A stretch of 44,778 nt of DNA from Marine Group I thaumarchaeote (GTDB lineage Archaea > Thermoproteota > Nitrososphaeria > Nitrososphaerales > Nitrosopumilaceae), in NCBI GenBank assembly GCA_013390785.1, contig JACASW010000007.1:1-44778 (forward strand), in the 5' to 3' direction. The position numbers and the translations under genes were made by a program. Shown one piece after another: positions 8,099 through 16,861 of the stretch. Position 1 is the stretch's first letter; the number at the start of each line of letters is the position of its first letter. The notes beneath the pieces were generated by a model that was given only the letters and a program-made list of their open reading frames with translations, made no database searches and had not been told where the DNA came from.

Positions 8099-9880
8099 AT
8101 GCGCATTCGACAACCAATCGTGTCTGTTTTAGGACATGTTGATTCTGGGAAAACCTCACTACTTGACAAAGTACGTGGAACTGGCGTACAAGGAAGAGAA
8201 GCTGGTGGTATAACTCAGCATATAGGTGCAAGTTTTCTACCAGTAGAAACTATACAAAAAATTTGTGGACCATTATATGAAAAATTAAGTAAAGTTGAAC
8301 ATAAAATTCCAGGCATTTTAGTAATTGATACACCAGGCCACGAAATTTTTACAAATTTACGTTCACGCGGAGGCTCTGCAGCAGACATTGCAATTTTAGT
8401 AGTTGATGCAAATAGGGGATTCCAACCCCAAACTAATGAAAGTTTAAAAATTTTAGAAAGCCGTAAGGTACCTTTTGTTGTAGCACTAAATAAAACTGAC
8501 ATGATTTCTGGTTGGAAGGATGTACAAACACAATTTATTTCACAAATAATTGAGAAACAAAATCCTGAAGTGCAAACATTTTTGGATGAAAAAATTTACA
8601 ACGTAGTAACTGCACTTTCTGTTTTGGGATATCAATCCGAGGCATTTTACAGGATTAATGACTACAAAAAGGAGATTGCGATAGTGCCAGTTAGTGCAAA
8701 AACAGGTATCGGTATACCTGAACTATTTGCTGTTCTAGTTGGATTGACCCAGCAATATCTAAAAGAAAAATTAAACCAGGAGGAAAAAACCAATCGAGGA
8801 ATTGTATTAGAAGTTAATGATGAAGTAGGTTTGGGTCCTACAGCAAATGTGATTTTGATTGATGGAGAGATGAAAAAAGATGATTCAATAATAATGGCAA
8901 AAAGAGATTCAGTGATTGTTACAAAACCTAAGGCTTTACTGTTGCCTAAGGCATTAGATGAAATGAGAGATCCTCGAGATAAATTCAAACCAGTAGAGCA
9001 CATACAAGCAGCTGCTGGTGTAAAAATAGCATCGCCTGATTTGGAAGGTGTTTTGCCTGGTAGCACACTTTATGCAACAGATGATAATTTGGAGATGGAA
9101 GGTTTTAAAAAATCCATTGAGGATGAAATGCAATCTGTTTTTATTAATACTGAAACAAATGGAATAATTCTAAAATGTGATGCTATTGGATCTCTTGAAG
9201 CTTTAACAGAAATGTTACGGCGTCAACAAATTCCTATTTCAAAAGCTGACATAGGACCAGTAACTCGTAGAGATGTCCTAGAAGCTATGGCAGTAAAAGA
9301 AAATGATAGACATCTGGGTATAATTTTGGCGTTCAATGTAAAGACTTTACAAGACGCTGAAACCGAAGCGGAAGATAATCATATCAGAGTTTTTGCTGAT
9401 AAAATAATCTACAATTTAATTGATACATACACACAATGGGTTGAGGATGATAAAGCTGATGAAGAAAATTCTATTTTGGCTGAACTAACTCCAATATGCA
9501 AGTTCACTTTTCTCAAAGGTTTCATTTTTAGAAATAACAATCCAGCAGTGTTTGGCATCAGAGTCGACGTAGGAACCTTACGTCAGAAAGTTCCCTTCAT
9601 GAACAAGGCTGGAAAAAAAATTGGTGTTATACACCAACTCCAACATGATGGCAAAACCATAACTTCTGTTAAAGTTGGACAAGAAGTAGCATGCTCTGTG
9701 CAAAACATAACTATAGGAAGACAGATAGTAGAAGAAGAAGTATTCTATACATTACCTTCTTCTTCAGATACAAAGAAAATACTAAAACGATTCACGCAGA
9801 AATTAAACTCCGAAGAGAGAAATACACTAAATGAAATTCTAGAGATTAAGCGAAAAATAGATCCAGCCTATGGATATTGA
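8099..9880 (+). CDS. infB: Translation initiation factor aIF5B (IF-2 homologue)
   Basis: A GTPase of 593 residues that promotes subunit joining and initiator tRNA placement. The G motifs are complete: GHVDSGKT (12-19), DTPGHE (77-82), NKTD (131-134) and SAKTG (199-203). The downstream beta barrel, IF2 domain 3 and C-terminal barrel give the normal archaeal length, without the long N-terminal extension of bacterial or eukaryotic forms. No intein is seen. It closes the L7Ae operon and its stop lies 5 bases from the convergent archease stop. Confidence 0.97.
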   Translation: MRIRQPIVSVLGHVDSGKTSLLDKVRGTGVQGREAGGITQHIGASFLPVETIQKICGPLYEKLSKVEHKIPGILVIDTPGHEIFTNLRSRGGSAADIAILVVDANRGFQPQTNESLKILESRKVPFVVALNKTDMISGWKDVQTQFISQIIEKQNPEVQTFLDEKIYNVVTALSVLGYQSEAFYRINDYKKEIAIVPVSAKTGIGIPELFAVLVGLTQQYLKEKLNQEEKTNRGIVLEVNDEVGLGPTANVILIDGEMKKDDSIIMAKRDSVIVTKPKALLLPKALDEMRDPRDKFKPVEHIQAAAGVKIASPDLEGVLPGSTLYATDDNLEMEGFKKSIEDEMQSVFINTETNGIILKCDAIGSLEALTEMLRRQQIPISKADIGPVTRRDVLEAMAVKENDRHLGIILAFNVKTLQDAETEAEDNHIRVFADKIIYNLIDTYTQWVEDDKADEENSILAELTPICKFTFLKGFIFRNNNPAVFGIRVDVGTLRQKVPFMNKAGKKIGVIHQLQHDGKTITSVKVGQEVACSVQNITIGRQIVEEEVFYTLPSSSDTKKILKRFTQKLNSEERNTLNEILEIKRKIDPAYGY

Positions 9881-9885
9881 GTTAT

Positions 9886-10302
9886 TTACAAGTCCAAAAG
9901 ATATTGCATAGTTACTCCATCATTTTCTTTTATTTCCATTAAATGAAATGTGGGAGACTTGATTTCTACTTTGAAACCGTGCTTTTTTAGATCTAATTTT
10001 TCACCAGAAACCTTTGAAACTATTTCATACTCGGTATTTTTTTTAATATTAACAGAGAATTTCTTTATAGCAAAACCATCAGTTATCGTTATTGTTACAA
10101 TCTCTTCTAACCAATTATATAACAAATTTAGAAGGTTTCTGCCTTTAACTTTGATACTTTTTTCTTCAATTTCTTGAATGTTTTTCAAATCAATTATAGT
10201 TTCAACAACTGATTTTCCTGCAACCAAAAATGCTTCTTCTAAGGTTTTTGCCTTAACTTCTATAAATGCGTCAGTTGAATGTTCAAGATATTTGTAGCTC
10301 AT
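9886..10302 (-). CDS. Archease, RtcB ligase activator
   Basis: Archease helps the RNA ligase RtcB complete its guanylylation cycle during tRNA splicing. The 138-residue protein begins MSYKYLEHSTDAFIEV, where D11 in the HSTD motif is the conserved metal-binding acid, and continues with a KTLEEAFLVAG helix and an alternating strand pattern typical of the family. The frame stays open for 20 codons upstream, but the family always starts close to this YxxxxHTAD-like motif, so the ATG at 10302 is used. It is transcribed divergently from hisS. RtcB is not in the window. Confidence 0.92.
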   Translation of the reverse strand: MSYKYLEHSTDAFIEVKAKTLEEAFLVAGKSVVETIIDLKNIQEIEEKSIKVKGRNLLNLLYNWLEEIVTITITDGFAIKKFSVNIKKNTEYEIVSKVSGEKLDLKKHGFKVEIKSPTFHLMEIKENDGVTMQYLLDL

Positions 10303-10382
10303 GTTTTTTTTATGAATTTCTGCTATTAATGAGTTAAAGTAAACAGCAAATCTTAAAGGCACTTTTCACGATTTTTTTTTGA

Positions 10383-11657
10383 ATGGAATTACCACGTGGA
10401 ATGAAGGATTTTGATACAGATGAGATGATAAAAATTGATTTCGTTCGTCAAAAATTTTTGGAGACAGCAAAGGTATTTGGATTTAATTTAATGGAACCTT
10501 CGCCCATTGAGCTTTTATCGGTATTAGAAGCAAAAAGTGGACCCTCTATTAGAGATGAGATATATCAATTCAAAGATAAAGGTGACAGAGAAGTAGCATT
10601 AAGATTCGATTTTACCGTTGGTCTAACAAGATATGTTGCATCTCAAAAAACTTTGAAGTTACCAGCAAAATTTTCTTCATTTGGTGGTGTTTGGAGATAT
10701 GATGAACCACAAAAGGGTAGATACAGATTCTTCCATCAATGGAATATTGAAACGTTTGGTAATCTAAATACAGAACACGATGCAGAACTTATAGAATTTA
10801 CATCTAGATTTTTTGACAGCCTTAAACTACAAAACATCAGTATTGATATCAATCATAGAAAATTAGTTGAATCATATATCAACCAAATTTTTGAATCAAA
10901 TGACACTACTTTACTTCATGATATTTTCAGAGCTGTAGATAAAATTCAGAAAAAATCAAAAAATGAAATATTGCAAGAATATAAACAAAAAGGACATTCT
11001 CCAGAAAAATTGGAAAAAATATTAGAATTTTCAAATCTTAAGGGAATACCATCAGAAATTGAAAAAAACTTTGATACTTCAAGTTTGGATGGCTGGAATG
11101 AATTATGTGATCTATATGAATCACTAAAAAATAGGGGAGTTAATAACACTAGGATTAACTTTGGTATTGTAAGAGGTCTTGATTATTACTCTGGTATAGT
11201 TTTTGAAGCATTTGATACCACTTCTGACTTAGGTGCATTAGTAGGTGGTGGAAGATATGATAGTCTACCAAAGATTTTTGGTCGTGATGATTTAGGAGCT
11301 ACTGGGGTAGCAGGTGGTGTGGAAAGAATCATCCTACGTCTTGATGAACAAGGCATTTCTTGTACTCCGTCTAGTAATACAATATCTGTACTCTATGTAA
11401 ATGACGAGTTAAAATCAGATGCGATTAATTGTGCGTCAAAACTACGAAAACTTGGAATATCAACAAACATCGATTTAACTGCCAAGTCATTAAAGAAACA
11501 GATGGAAATTTCGTCAGGATCAAAGTTTTCCATTATTTTTGCCCCTAAGGAATTTGCTGAAAAGAATGTTGTGCTAAGAAATATGATAGATAAAACTGAA
11601 AAACAAATTTCTTTGGATAAATTAATTACAGACACTAAAAGCGTTCTTAATTTGTAA
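10383..11657 (+). CDS. hisS: Histidyl-tRNA synthetase
   Basis: A class II aminoacyl-tRNA synthetase that charges tRNA-His, 424 residues, normal for the family. It starts with the typical LPRGMKDF. Motif 2 is VWRYDEPQKGRYRFFHQ (103-119); the two histidine-specific loops are RGLDYYSG (264-271) and GGGRYD (288-293); motif 3 is GVERIIL (312-318). A C-terminal anticodon-binding domain covers about residues 330-420. A TATA-like element (about 10349-10358) lies some 28 bp before the ATG. The end overlaps the convergent aIF6 gene by 11 bases. Confidence 0.97.
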   Translation: MELPRGMKDFDTDEMIKIDFVRQKFLETAKVFGFNLMEPSPIELLSVLEAKSGPSIRDEIYQFKDKGDREVALRFDFTVGLTRYVASQKTLKLPAKFSSFGGVWRYDEPQKGRYRFFHQWNIETFGNLNTEHDAELIEFTSRFFDSLKLQNISIDINHRKLVESYINQIFESNDTTLLHDIFRAVDKIQKKSKNEILQEYKQKGHSPEKLEKILEFSNLKGIPSEIEKNFDTSSLDGWNELCDLYESLKNRGVNNTRINFGIVRGLDYYSGIVFEAFDTTSDLGALVGGGRYDSLPKIFGRDDLGATGVAGGVERIILRLDEQGISCTPSSNTISVLYVNDELKSDAINCASKLRKLGISTNIDLTAKSLKKQMEISSGSKFSIIFAPKEFAEKNVVLRNMIDKTEKQISLDKLITDTKSVLNL

Positions 11658-12312
11658 ATGCTCGTGTTAGCATCATAATTTCTGGACCATTTGTTAAGTT
11701 GCCAACTACAACAGCATTACTATTAGCCAAGATGCCAGAGGAAACAAATGGAATACCACCGTTAATTGTCGCAGGTTCAATGTTGACACCTAAAACATTT
11801 GAAAAATTTTTAATGTCTTCCTCATCTGTTTCAGGATGAATAACACCTCCAAGATTATTAGCTTCCATTACAGCACCAACCTGATGATATCCAGCAACCC
11901 TCTTTTGTACCACTTCTATATCTAAAACATCAGCAATTTCTTTGATGAATTCCTTTTCAACAATAGGAGAAATAATCCCACCTTTATCATTAACACAGAT
12001 TAAATTTCCTAAAGCGTTATGTTTTGTATCTAATTTTTTTACATTTAAATCAGTACACTTTTGTAAATTAGCGATCTCCTCTGGAGAAGATGTTCCTGGC
12101 AAAAGTATTCCATGATTGTTTAGAACCATCAGAACCCCAAGTAATCTAGTATTTGCAACAGGTGTCATGAGATATTCGGTTTGAAGATAATGGGCTAAAT
12201 TCTCAGCCTTAGTTTTAGCAAATCCATTTGGAACAAATAAAAACTTGTCATTTACACTAGTAAAAATTCCAATGTTTGATCCGCTATAAACGTCATATTT
12301 GAAAATATCCAA
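11647..12312 (-). CDS. eif6: Translation factor aIF6
   Basis: An anti-association factor that binds the large ribosomal subunit and keeps it apart from the small one. The 221-residue protein shows the fivefold pseudo-repeat of the family, with recurring strand-turn units such as NIGIFTSVNDKFLFVP, VNNHGIL-like turns, CVNDKGGIISP, ANNLGGVIHPETDEED and GGIPFVSSGILANSNAVVVG. It overlaps the 3' end of hisS. It is divergent from the ferredoxin gene across a 140-base spacer that holds the promoters of both. Confidence 0.96.
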   Translation of the reverse strand: MDIFKYDVYSGSNIGIFTSVNDKFLFVPNGFAKTKAENLAHYLQTEYLMTPVANTRLLGVLMVLNNHGILLPGTSSPEEIANLQKCTDLNVKKLDTKHNALGNLICVNDKGGIISPIVEKEFIKEIADVLDIEVVQKRVAGYHQVGAVMEANNLGGVIHPETDEEDIKNFSNVLGVNIEPATINGGIPFVSSGILANSNAVVVGNLTNGPEIMMLTRAFTN

Positions 12313-12420
12313 CGATCAGAAAATATCATGAAAAGATATGAACGTAAGGAATAAACTAAAAACGGTGTTATAATTTTTAAATTTTAAAACAATTCGTATT
12401 GCAATAGATGAAATTGTTTA

Positions 12421-12430
12421 GATTTAAATA
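12421..12430 (+). promoter_or_regulatory. TATA box of the ferredoxin gene
   Basis: GATTTAAATA is centred about 27 bp before the ferredoxin ATG at 12453, which implies a leaderless transcript. The remaining part of the 12313-12452 spacer is AT-rich and presumably also holds the aIF6 promoter; no other structure is evident. Confidence 0.6.
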
Positions 12431-12452
12431 ATATTCAAAAATAGATGTCTTA

Positions 12453-13004
12453 ATGCCAATTAAAGAGGACTTCTGTAAAGGAGACAAAAAGCCAATTGGA
12501 AAGATCGCACTTGACGATGAACAATTTCATTGGGTTTGGCCTTCTCAAGCTGGTGAACCAGGAAATGACTGGGATGCATCTAAAGATGAGAAAGTTCTAG
12601 CTGATTACAAGAAACACAAAGAAAAGATGGTGAAACTTGGAATCACTGGTACAATGGTAGCAAATGATTGGGATGTTTGTGTCGCTGATGGCGCTTGCAT
12701 TGAAGCATGTCCTGTACAAATATTTCAATGGTACAGAACTGACAAGGACATATCAGGCATAAAAGCAGTGAAAGATACAACCCCATGGCCAGGCGCAGGC
12801 ACAACTGAAAAAGAGGAACGACTTGATTTCACAGATAAAGCCGATGCAATCAGAGAACATGACTGCATTTGGTGTATGGCATGTGTATCAGTTTGCCCCC
12901 CACTAGCAGTTTTAGTAGACCAAGGAAATCAAGAGTTTCACGAAAAAGCTGCAGGAACTTTCAAACAGTTAGGTTCTGGACAAGCAAATCCACACAGTCA
13001 TTAG
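12453..13004 (+). CDS. Seven-iron dicluster ferredoxin
   Basis: A soluble electron carrier of 183 residues. The second cluster motif is complete (C138, C141, C144, C148 in [13 protein letters not shown]). The first motif has C76, C82 and C86 but D79 in place of the central cysteine ([13 protein letters not shown]). This is the pattern of the Sulfolobus-type [3Fe-4S][4Fe-4S] ferredoxins, so seven iron atoms are expected. A long N-terminal extension (about 70 residues) resembles the extended archaeal zinc ferredoxins, although the zinc ligands cannot be assigned with certainty. It is monocistronic, with its own TATA box and a T-tract after the stop, and is probably a main ferredoxin of the cell. 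Confidence 0.9.
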   Translation: MPIKEDFCKGDKKPIGKIALDDEQFHWVWPSQAGEPGNDWDASKDEKVLADYKKHKEKMVKLGITGTMVANDWDVCVADGACIEACPVQIFQWYRTDKDISGIKAVKDTTPWPGAGTTEKEERLDFTDKADAIREHDCIWCMACVSVCPPLAVLVDQGNQEFHEKAAGTFKQLGSGQANPHSH

Positions 13005-13008
13005 AATC

Positions 13009-13037
13009 GAACTAACGTTCATTTTTTTTCTTTTTTT
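13009..13037 (+). terminator. T-tract terminator after the ferredoxin gene
   Basis: Five bases after the stop codon a short GAAC-TAAC-GTTC inverted repeat leads into a run of 15 T interrupted by one C (13022-13037). Oligo-T tracts are the main archaeal intrinsic termination signal. The hairpin is weak and may be accidental. Confidence 0.55.
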
Positions 13038-13073
13038 AAAACAAATTTTAATTAGTTATTATCATTGGTTTTT

Positions 13074-13157
13074 GCAGAGGTCGCTTAGCCTGGTAGAGCG
13101 CGGGCCTTGAGAGCCTGTGTGCGCAAGCACGCGGGGGTTCGAATCCCTCTCTCTGCG
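13074..13157 (+). tRNA. tRNA-Ser (anticodon TGA)
   Basis: An 84-base class II tRNA. Acceptor GCAGAGG pairs with TCTCTGC (G7-T66 wobble) and the discriminator is G, as in archaeal serine tRNAs. The anticodon stem CGGGC/GCCTG encloses CTTGAGA, anticodon TGA. The long variable arm is GC-rich (TGTGCGCAAGCACG) and the T arm is GGGGG-TTCGAAT-CCCTC. CCA is not encoded. Confidence 0.96.
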
Positions 13158-13161
13158 TTTA

Positions 13162-14118
13162 TTATTTACCAATTTTTGCTAATTCAGCTAATAGTGCAGA
13201 TAACTGAATTTCAGGATTAGCACCTACCAAAATTCTGTAATCATACTTTGCAATTGTTTCTAATATTCCATCAAGATTGTTGACTTTGGAAGTAAAAACT
13301 GCTTGATTGATATATTTCAGAAAATCTGACTCTGACATTCCATAAACTTTGATCAATTCTATCATTTTGTCCCTTGCATCAGAAATCTTTCCACCAAGTG
13401 CTAATTTTAGAACATCTTGAACATCTTTTGTTTTAGTTAACCCAACAATTGACTTAACAACAGACTCGGTTACATTTCCTGAACTGGCAGCAGCTTGAAG
13501 AATATTAATTGCGTGACGTAGATCTCCATTGGTATAATCAGATATAGCATTCAAGCCATTTTCATCTGTCTTAATCTTCTCTTTTTTAGCAATGGATTTT
13601 AATTGAGAAAGAATTTCCTTGTCTGAAATCTTAGTAAATTTGAACACAACACATCTACTTTGAATGGGTTCAATTATTTTTGATAAGTTATTTGCAATTA
13701 AAATAAATCTGCAAATTTTTGCAGTGTCCTCGATTATTCTTCTAAGTGCAGTCTGTGCATCAGTTGTCATCTCATCTGCTTCGTCAAGGATTATTATTTT
13801 AAATGGAATTTCAGTATCTAATCCGGCAAACCGAGAAAATTTTTTTACCCGTTCTCTTACCATGTTTATTCCACGCTCATCAGATGCATTAAGTTCCAAA
13901 GTATAGTCCTTCCAATGTTCACCCAAGATTTCCCTTGATAGACAAAGTGCGGCAGAAGTTTTTCCTACTCCAGCTGAACCTGAAAATAAAAGATGAGGTA
14001 ATTCAGACTGATTTTTCAGCATGGAACTTATACTGCCAATAGTTTCCTTTTGATTTACTAATTCAGAGATTTTCTGGGGACGGTATTTCTCTACCCACAT
14101 CACGTTTGATGATGACAT
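13162..14118 (-). CDS. rfcS: Replication factor C small subunit
   Basis: An AAA+ clamp-loader subunit of 318 residues that helps load PCNA at primer ends. It shows WVEKYRP at the N terminus, Walker A GSAGVGKTS (47-55), the DEAD-type Walker B LDEAD (111-115), sensor 1 and the SRC motif (154-156) that supplies the arginine finger. C-terminal helices for pentamer assembly follow. No intein is present. The ATG lies about 27 bp from a TATA element. The gene diverges from gins-mcm-hel308, which places it in a replication locus. The large subunit is not in the window. Confidence 0.97.
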   Translation of the reverse strand: MSSSNVMWVEKYRPQKISELVNQKETIGSISSMLKNQSELPHLLFSGSAGVGKTSAALCLSREILGEHWKDYTLELNASDERGINMVRERVKKFSRFAGLDTEIPFKIIILDEADEMTTDAQTALRRIIEDTAKICRFILIANNLSKIIEPIQSRCVVFKFTKISDKEILSQLKSIAKKEKIKTDENGLNAISDYTNGDLRHAINILQAAASSGNVTESVVKSIVGLTKTKDVQDVLKLALGGKISDARDKMIELIKVYGMSESDFLKYINQAVFTSKVNNLDGILETIAKYDYRILVGANPEIQLSALLAELAKIGK

Positions 14119-14140
14119 TAGATCTGATCCAGCCTGTCCT

Positions 14141-14150
14141 ATTAATAAAT
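14141..14150 (-). promoter_or_regulatory. TATA box of rfcS
   Basis: The minus-strand element ATTTATTAAT is centred about 27 bp upstream of the rfcS ATG, consistent with a leaderless start. Confidence 0.55.
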
Positions 14151-14159
14151 GGCATAAAG

Positions 14160-14197
14160 GATCAAATGATCAAAGCTTTTTGTAAATTCATTTGATC
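14160..14197. repeat. 10-bp inverted repeat between divergent replication genes
   Basis: GATCAAATGA (14160-14169) and its exact reverse complement TCATTTGATC (14188-14197) are separated by 18 bases. The arms lie just upstream of both TATA elements: about 10 bp beyond the rfcS box and about 10 bp before the gins box. This is the position of a shared operator or activator site for rfcS and gins-mcm-hel308. Function is inferred from position only. Confidence 0.6.
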
Positions 14198-14206
14198 GAT
14201 CGTACC

Positions 14207-14214
14207 CATTAAAT
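14207..14214 (+). promoter_or_regulatory. TATA-like element of gins-mcm-hel308
   Basis: The element centred in CATTAAAT lies about 27 bp before the TTG at 14238. It supports that codon as a leaderless start of the GINS gene. Confidence 0.45.
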
Positions 14215-14237
14215 GGTTCAATGATGTTACAGATCCA

Positions 14238-14771
14238 TTGGAAATATCTGAACTGATACATATGCATTCAATAGGAAATAGTCTAAAGGATGTTAAAGTT
14301 GAATTTAAGAAAGATACTGCTTTAGATGTTTCAGATATCTCAATCAAAGGAAAACAGGGTGAAATTCTTAACATTCCTAGATGGATTGCTAATGTTTTAG
14401 AATCTGAAAAACATGTTGAAATTCAAGATGTAGATATGCTTGTAGAATTAAAACAAGCTGTTGAAAAGGAAAAAATGCTGGGTCAGTTTGACCTGTCAAC
14501 ACTTCAAGTACAACATCAAGCAGATCCTCATTTTTACATAAAGATGAAATCGTACATGAATGGATTACATGAAAAAGATTATGATAAGGTTGAAAGCATG
14601 CTAAACACACTACTCAGAACTAGACAAACCAAAATAATTCGTCTTGCAGATGCGTCCAAACTAACAGCTGATATTTCTCAGAAATTGTCCATAGAAGAAC
14701 GTGAATTCTACAATAACCTTCATGATAATAGCTCCAAGTTTTCTAAAACAATAATAGGTAACAAGAAATGA
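14238..14771 (+). CDS. GINS complex subunit, Gins23-type
   Basis: A component of the CMG-like replicative helicase, which bridges MCM and other replisome proteins. The 177-residue protein has a small beta domain first (about residues 28-60, with ISIKGKQGEILNIPRWIA) followed by a helical A domain. This B-A order is that of archaeal Gins23, not Gins51, though I made the call from the motif rather than an alignment. The TTG start is favoured by the TATA spacing; an in-frame ATG at 14262 would remove eight residues. It overlaps mcm by 4 bases (ATGA). The gins23-mcm pairing is known from other archaea. Confidence 0.8.
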   Translation: MEISELIHMHSIGNSLKDVKVEFKKDTALDVSDISIKGKQGEILNIPRWIANVLESEKHVEIQDVDMLVELKQAVEKEKMLGQFDLSTLQVQHQADPHFYIKMKSYMNGLHEKDYDKVESMLNTLLRTRQTKIIRLADASKLTADISQKLSIEEREFYNNLHDNSSKFSKTIIGNKK

Positions 14772-16861
14772 CTGCGGAAGAGGCACATACAAAATCAGCA
14801 CTTGCAGACAAAGTAAAAGAATTTTTAACTCAATACAAAGATACTACTGGCTCTTTTTCTTACGTTGAACAAATTGATCAAATGGTAGTTAAACAGGCAA
14901 CGTATGTTGTTGTAGATTTTAATGATTTAGTATCAGTCCCACTTATTGAATCAAAATTCAGAGAAAGTGCTGACGAAATTCTTGCTGCATTCAGAAAAGC
15001 TATTTTTGAAATGTTGAAGGAAAGAAACCCAGAATATGCAGAAAAGATTGAACATGATATACGTGCACGTATAGCAAATTTTCCAGATGAACGGAGTTTA
15101 CGTCAGATTAACTCTGATGTAATAACTAAGATGATAAGTGTCTCTGGTATGGTGGTAAGGGCTTCAGAAGTAAAACCACTAGCTAAAGAATTAACTTACA
15201 AGTGTCTTGACAAGCATACATCACAGTTCACTCTACTTGATGGAATGAGTTTGGATAAAGCTGTAAAATGTCAGAGTCCAAAGTGTCCACATACCAATTT
15301 AGCTATAGTGGCTGAAGAAAGCAGATTCATAGATTTTCAAATAGTCAGATTACAGGAGTTACCTGAAGATCTTCCACCTGGACAGTTACCACACTATGTG
15401 AATGTCAGTATGAAGCAAGACTTGGTAGATTATGCACGTCCTGGTGATAGAATTGTTTTAACAGGAATTGTCAGAATTGAGCAAGAACGAGTATCTGGAG
15501 TAAAACAATCTGAAAGCGCGCTTTACAGACTACGAATAGATGGAGATAATGTTGAATTTATTGGAGGTAAAGGAACTAAAAGCTCAAGACGAACAGAAAG
15601 GGAAGAAATTTCTCCAGATGAAGAAAAAATAATCAGAACGTTATCAAAAAATTCAGATATTTATGATAGATTGATTGGCTCCTTTGCACCGCATATACGT
15701 GGGCATGAGATATTCAAAGAAGCAATTCTTTTGCTTATTGTTGGTTCAACACAACGTGCACTTTCAGATGGCTCGAAAGTTAGAGGGGACATAAACGTTT
15801 TTCTTGTTGGAGATCCTGGTACAGCAAAAAGTGAAATGCTAAAATTCTGTTCAAGAATTGCTCCTAGAGGATTATACACATCGGGAAGAGGTTCCACTGC
15901 TGCAGGTCTTACTGCTGCTGTTGTGCGTGATACTTCAGGAATTTTTATGCTAGAGGCTGGTGCTGTGGTTCTTGGTGATCAGGGTCTAGTTTGTATAGAT
16001 GAGTTCGATAAAATGAGACCAGAAGATAGAAGCGCTCTACACGAAGTGATGGAACAACAATCAGCTAGCATAGCAAAAGGTGGTATAGTTGCAACACTCA
16101 ATGCAAGAACATCAATATTGGCTGCAGCAAACCCTATGTTTGGAAAATATGATCCCTTCAAAAATTTGACTGAGAATGTAAATCTTCCAATCCCACTACT
16201 TACAAGATTTGACTTGGTTTTTGTTGTAAGAGACATTCCTGGAGAGGAAAAAGATAGACAGATTGCACAGCATATCATAAGTCAACATGGAGAATCTGGA
16301 ACTGATACTACATCGCTCATAGATATAGATATTCTCACAAAATACTTGGCATATGCGAAACGAATCGATCCAACTCTTACAAAAGAAGCTGAAAGTAAGA
16401 TAATGGAATTCTATCTGAAAATGAGAGGTATCGAGGGTGAGGACAAAGAAAAAATGATCACAATTACGCCAAGACAGCTAGAAGGACTGATTAGGTTAGC
16501 TACGGCTAGGGCAAGACTTCTGTTGAAGAATCAAGTTGAAGGGGACGATGCGGACAGAGCAATTTTCCTATTCAATAAAATGTTGGAGAATTCAGGAATT
16601 GATGTCAATACAGGAAAGGTCGACATTGGCGTACTTCAAGGCCGTCCACGCAGCGAAATTTCAAAAATGGATGCATTTGTGGAGGCCATAAGATCACTTG
16701 AGGGTACAAGTAAAGAACCTGTACCAGAACAAGAGTTAGTTGATGAGATTATAAAAACAGAGAAATTCAAAAATGAAGATGAAGTTAGAAGATATATTCA
16801 GAAAATGCAACAAGGAGGTATTATTTATGAGTCAAAACCAGGTTATTGGAATACAGTATGA
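14768..16861 (+). CDS. mcm: Replicative helicase MCM
   Basis: The hexameric helicase that unwinds DNA at the fork, 697 residues. The N-terminal domain carries a zinc motif with C146, C168 and C173 (H150 possible as the fourth ligand). The AAA+ core has Walker A GDPGTAKSE (348-356), Walker B CIDEFDKM (409-416) and the arginine finger LLTRFDL (477-483). A winged helix domain ends the protein. No intein interrupts the ATPase motifs. It starts inside the gins stop and its own stop overlaps the hel308 start, so the three genes form one tightly coupled operon. Confidence 0.98.
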   Translation: MTAEEAHTKSALADKVKEFLTQYKDTTGSFSYVEQIDQMVVKQATYVVVDFNDLVSVPLIESKFRESADEILAAFRKAIFEMLKERNPEYAEKIEHDIRARIANFPDERSLRQINSDVITKMISVSGMVVRASEVKPLAKELTYKCLDKHTSQFTLLDGMSLDKAVKCQSPKCPHTNLAIVAEESRFIDFQIVRLQELPEDLPPGQLPHYVNVSMKQDLVDYARPGDRIVLTGIVRIEQERVSGVKQSESALYRLRIDGDNVEFIGGKGTKSSRRTEREEISPDEEKIIRTLSKNSDIYDRLIGSFAPHIRGHEIFKEAILLLIVGSTQRALSDGSKVRGDINVFLVGDPGTAKSEMLKFCSRIAPRGLYTSGRGSTAAGLTAAVVRDTSGIFMLEAGAVVLGDQGLVCIDEFDKMRPEDRSALHEVMEQQSASIAKGGIVATLNARTSILAAANPMFGKYDPFKNLTENVNLPIPLLTRFDLVFVVRDIPGEEKDRQIAQHIISQHGESGTDTTSLIDIDILTKYLAYAKRIDPTLTKEAESKIMEFYLKMRGIEGEDKEKMITITPRQLEGLIRLATARARLLLKNQVEGDDADRAIFLFNKMLENSGIDVNTGKVDIGVLQGRPRSEISKMDAFVEAIRSLEGTSKEPVPEQELVDEIIKTEKFKNEDEVRRYIQKMQQGGIIYESKPGYWNTV

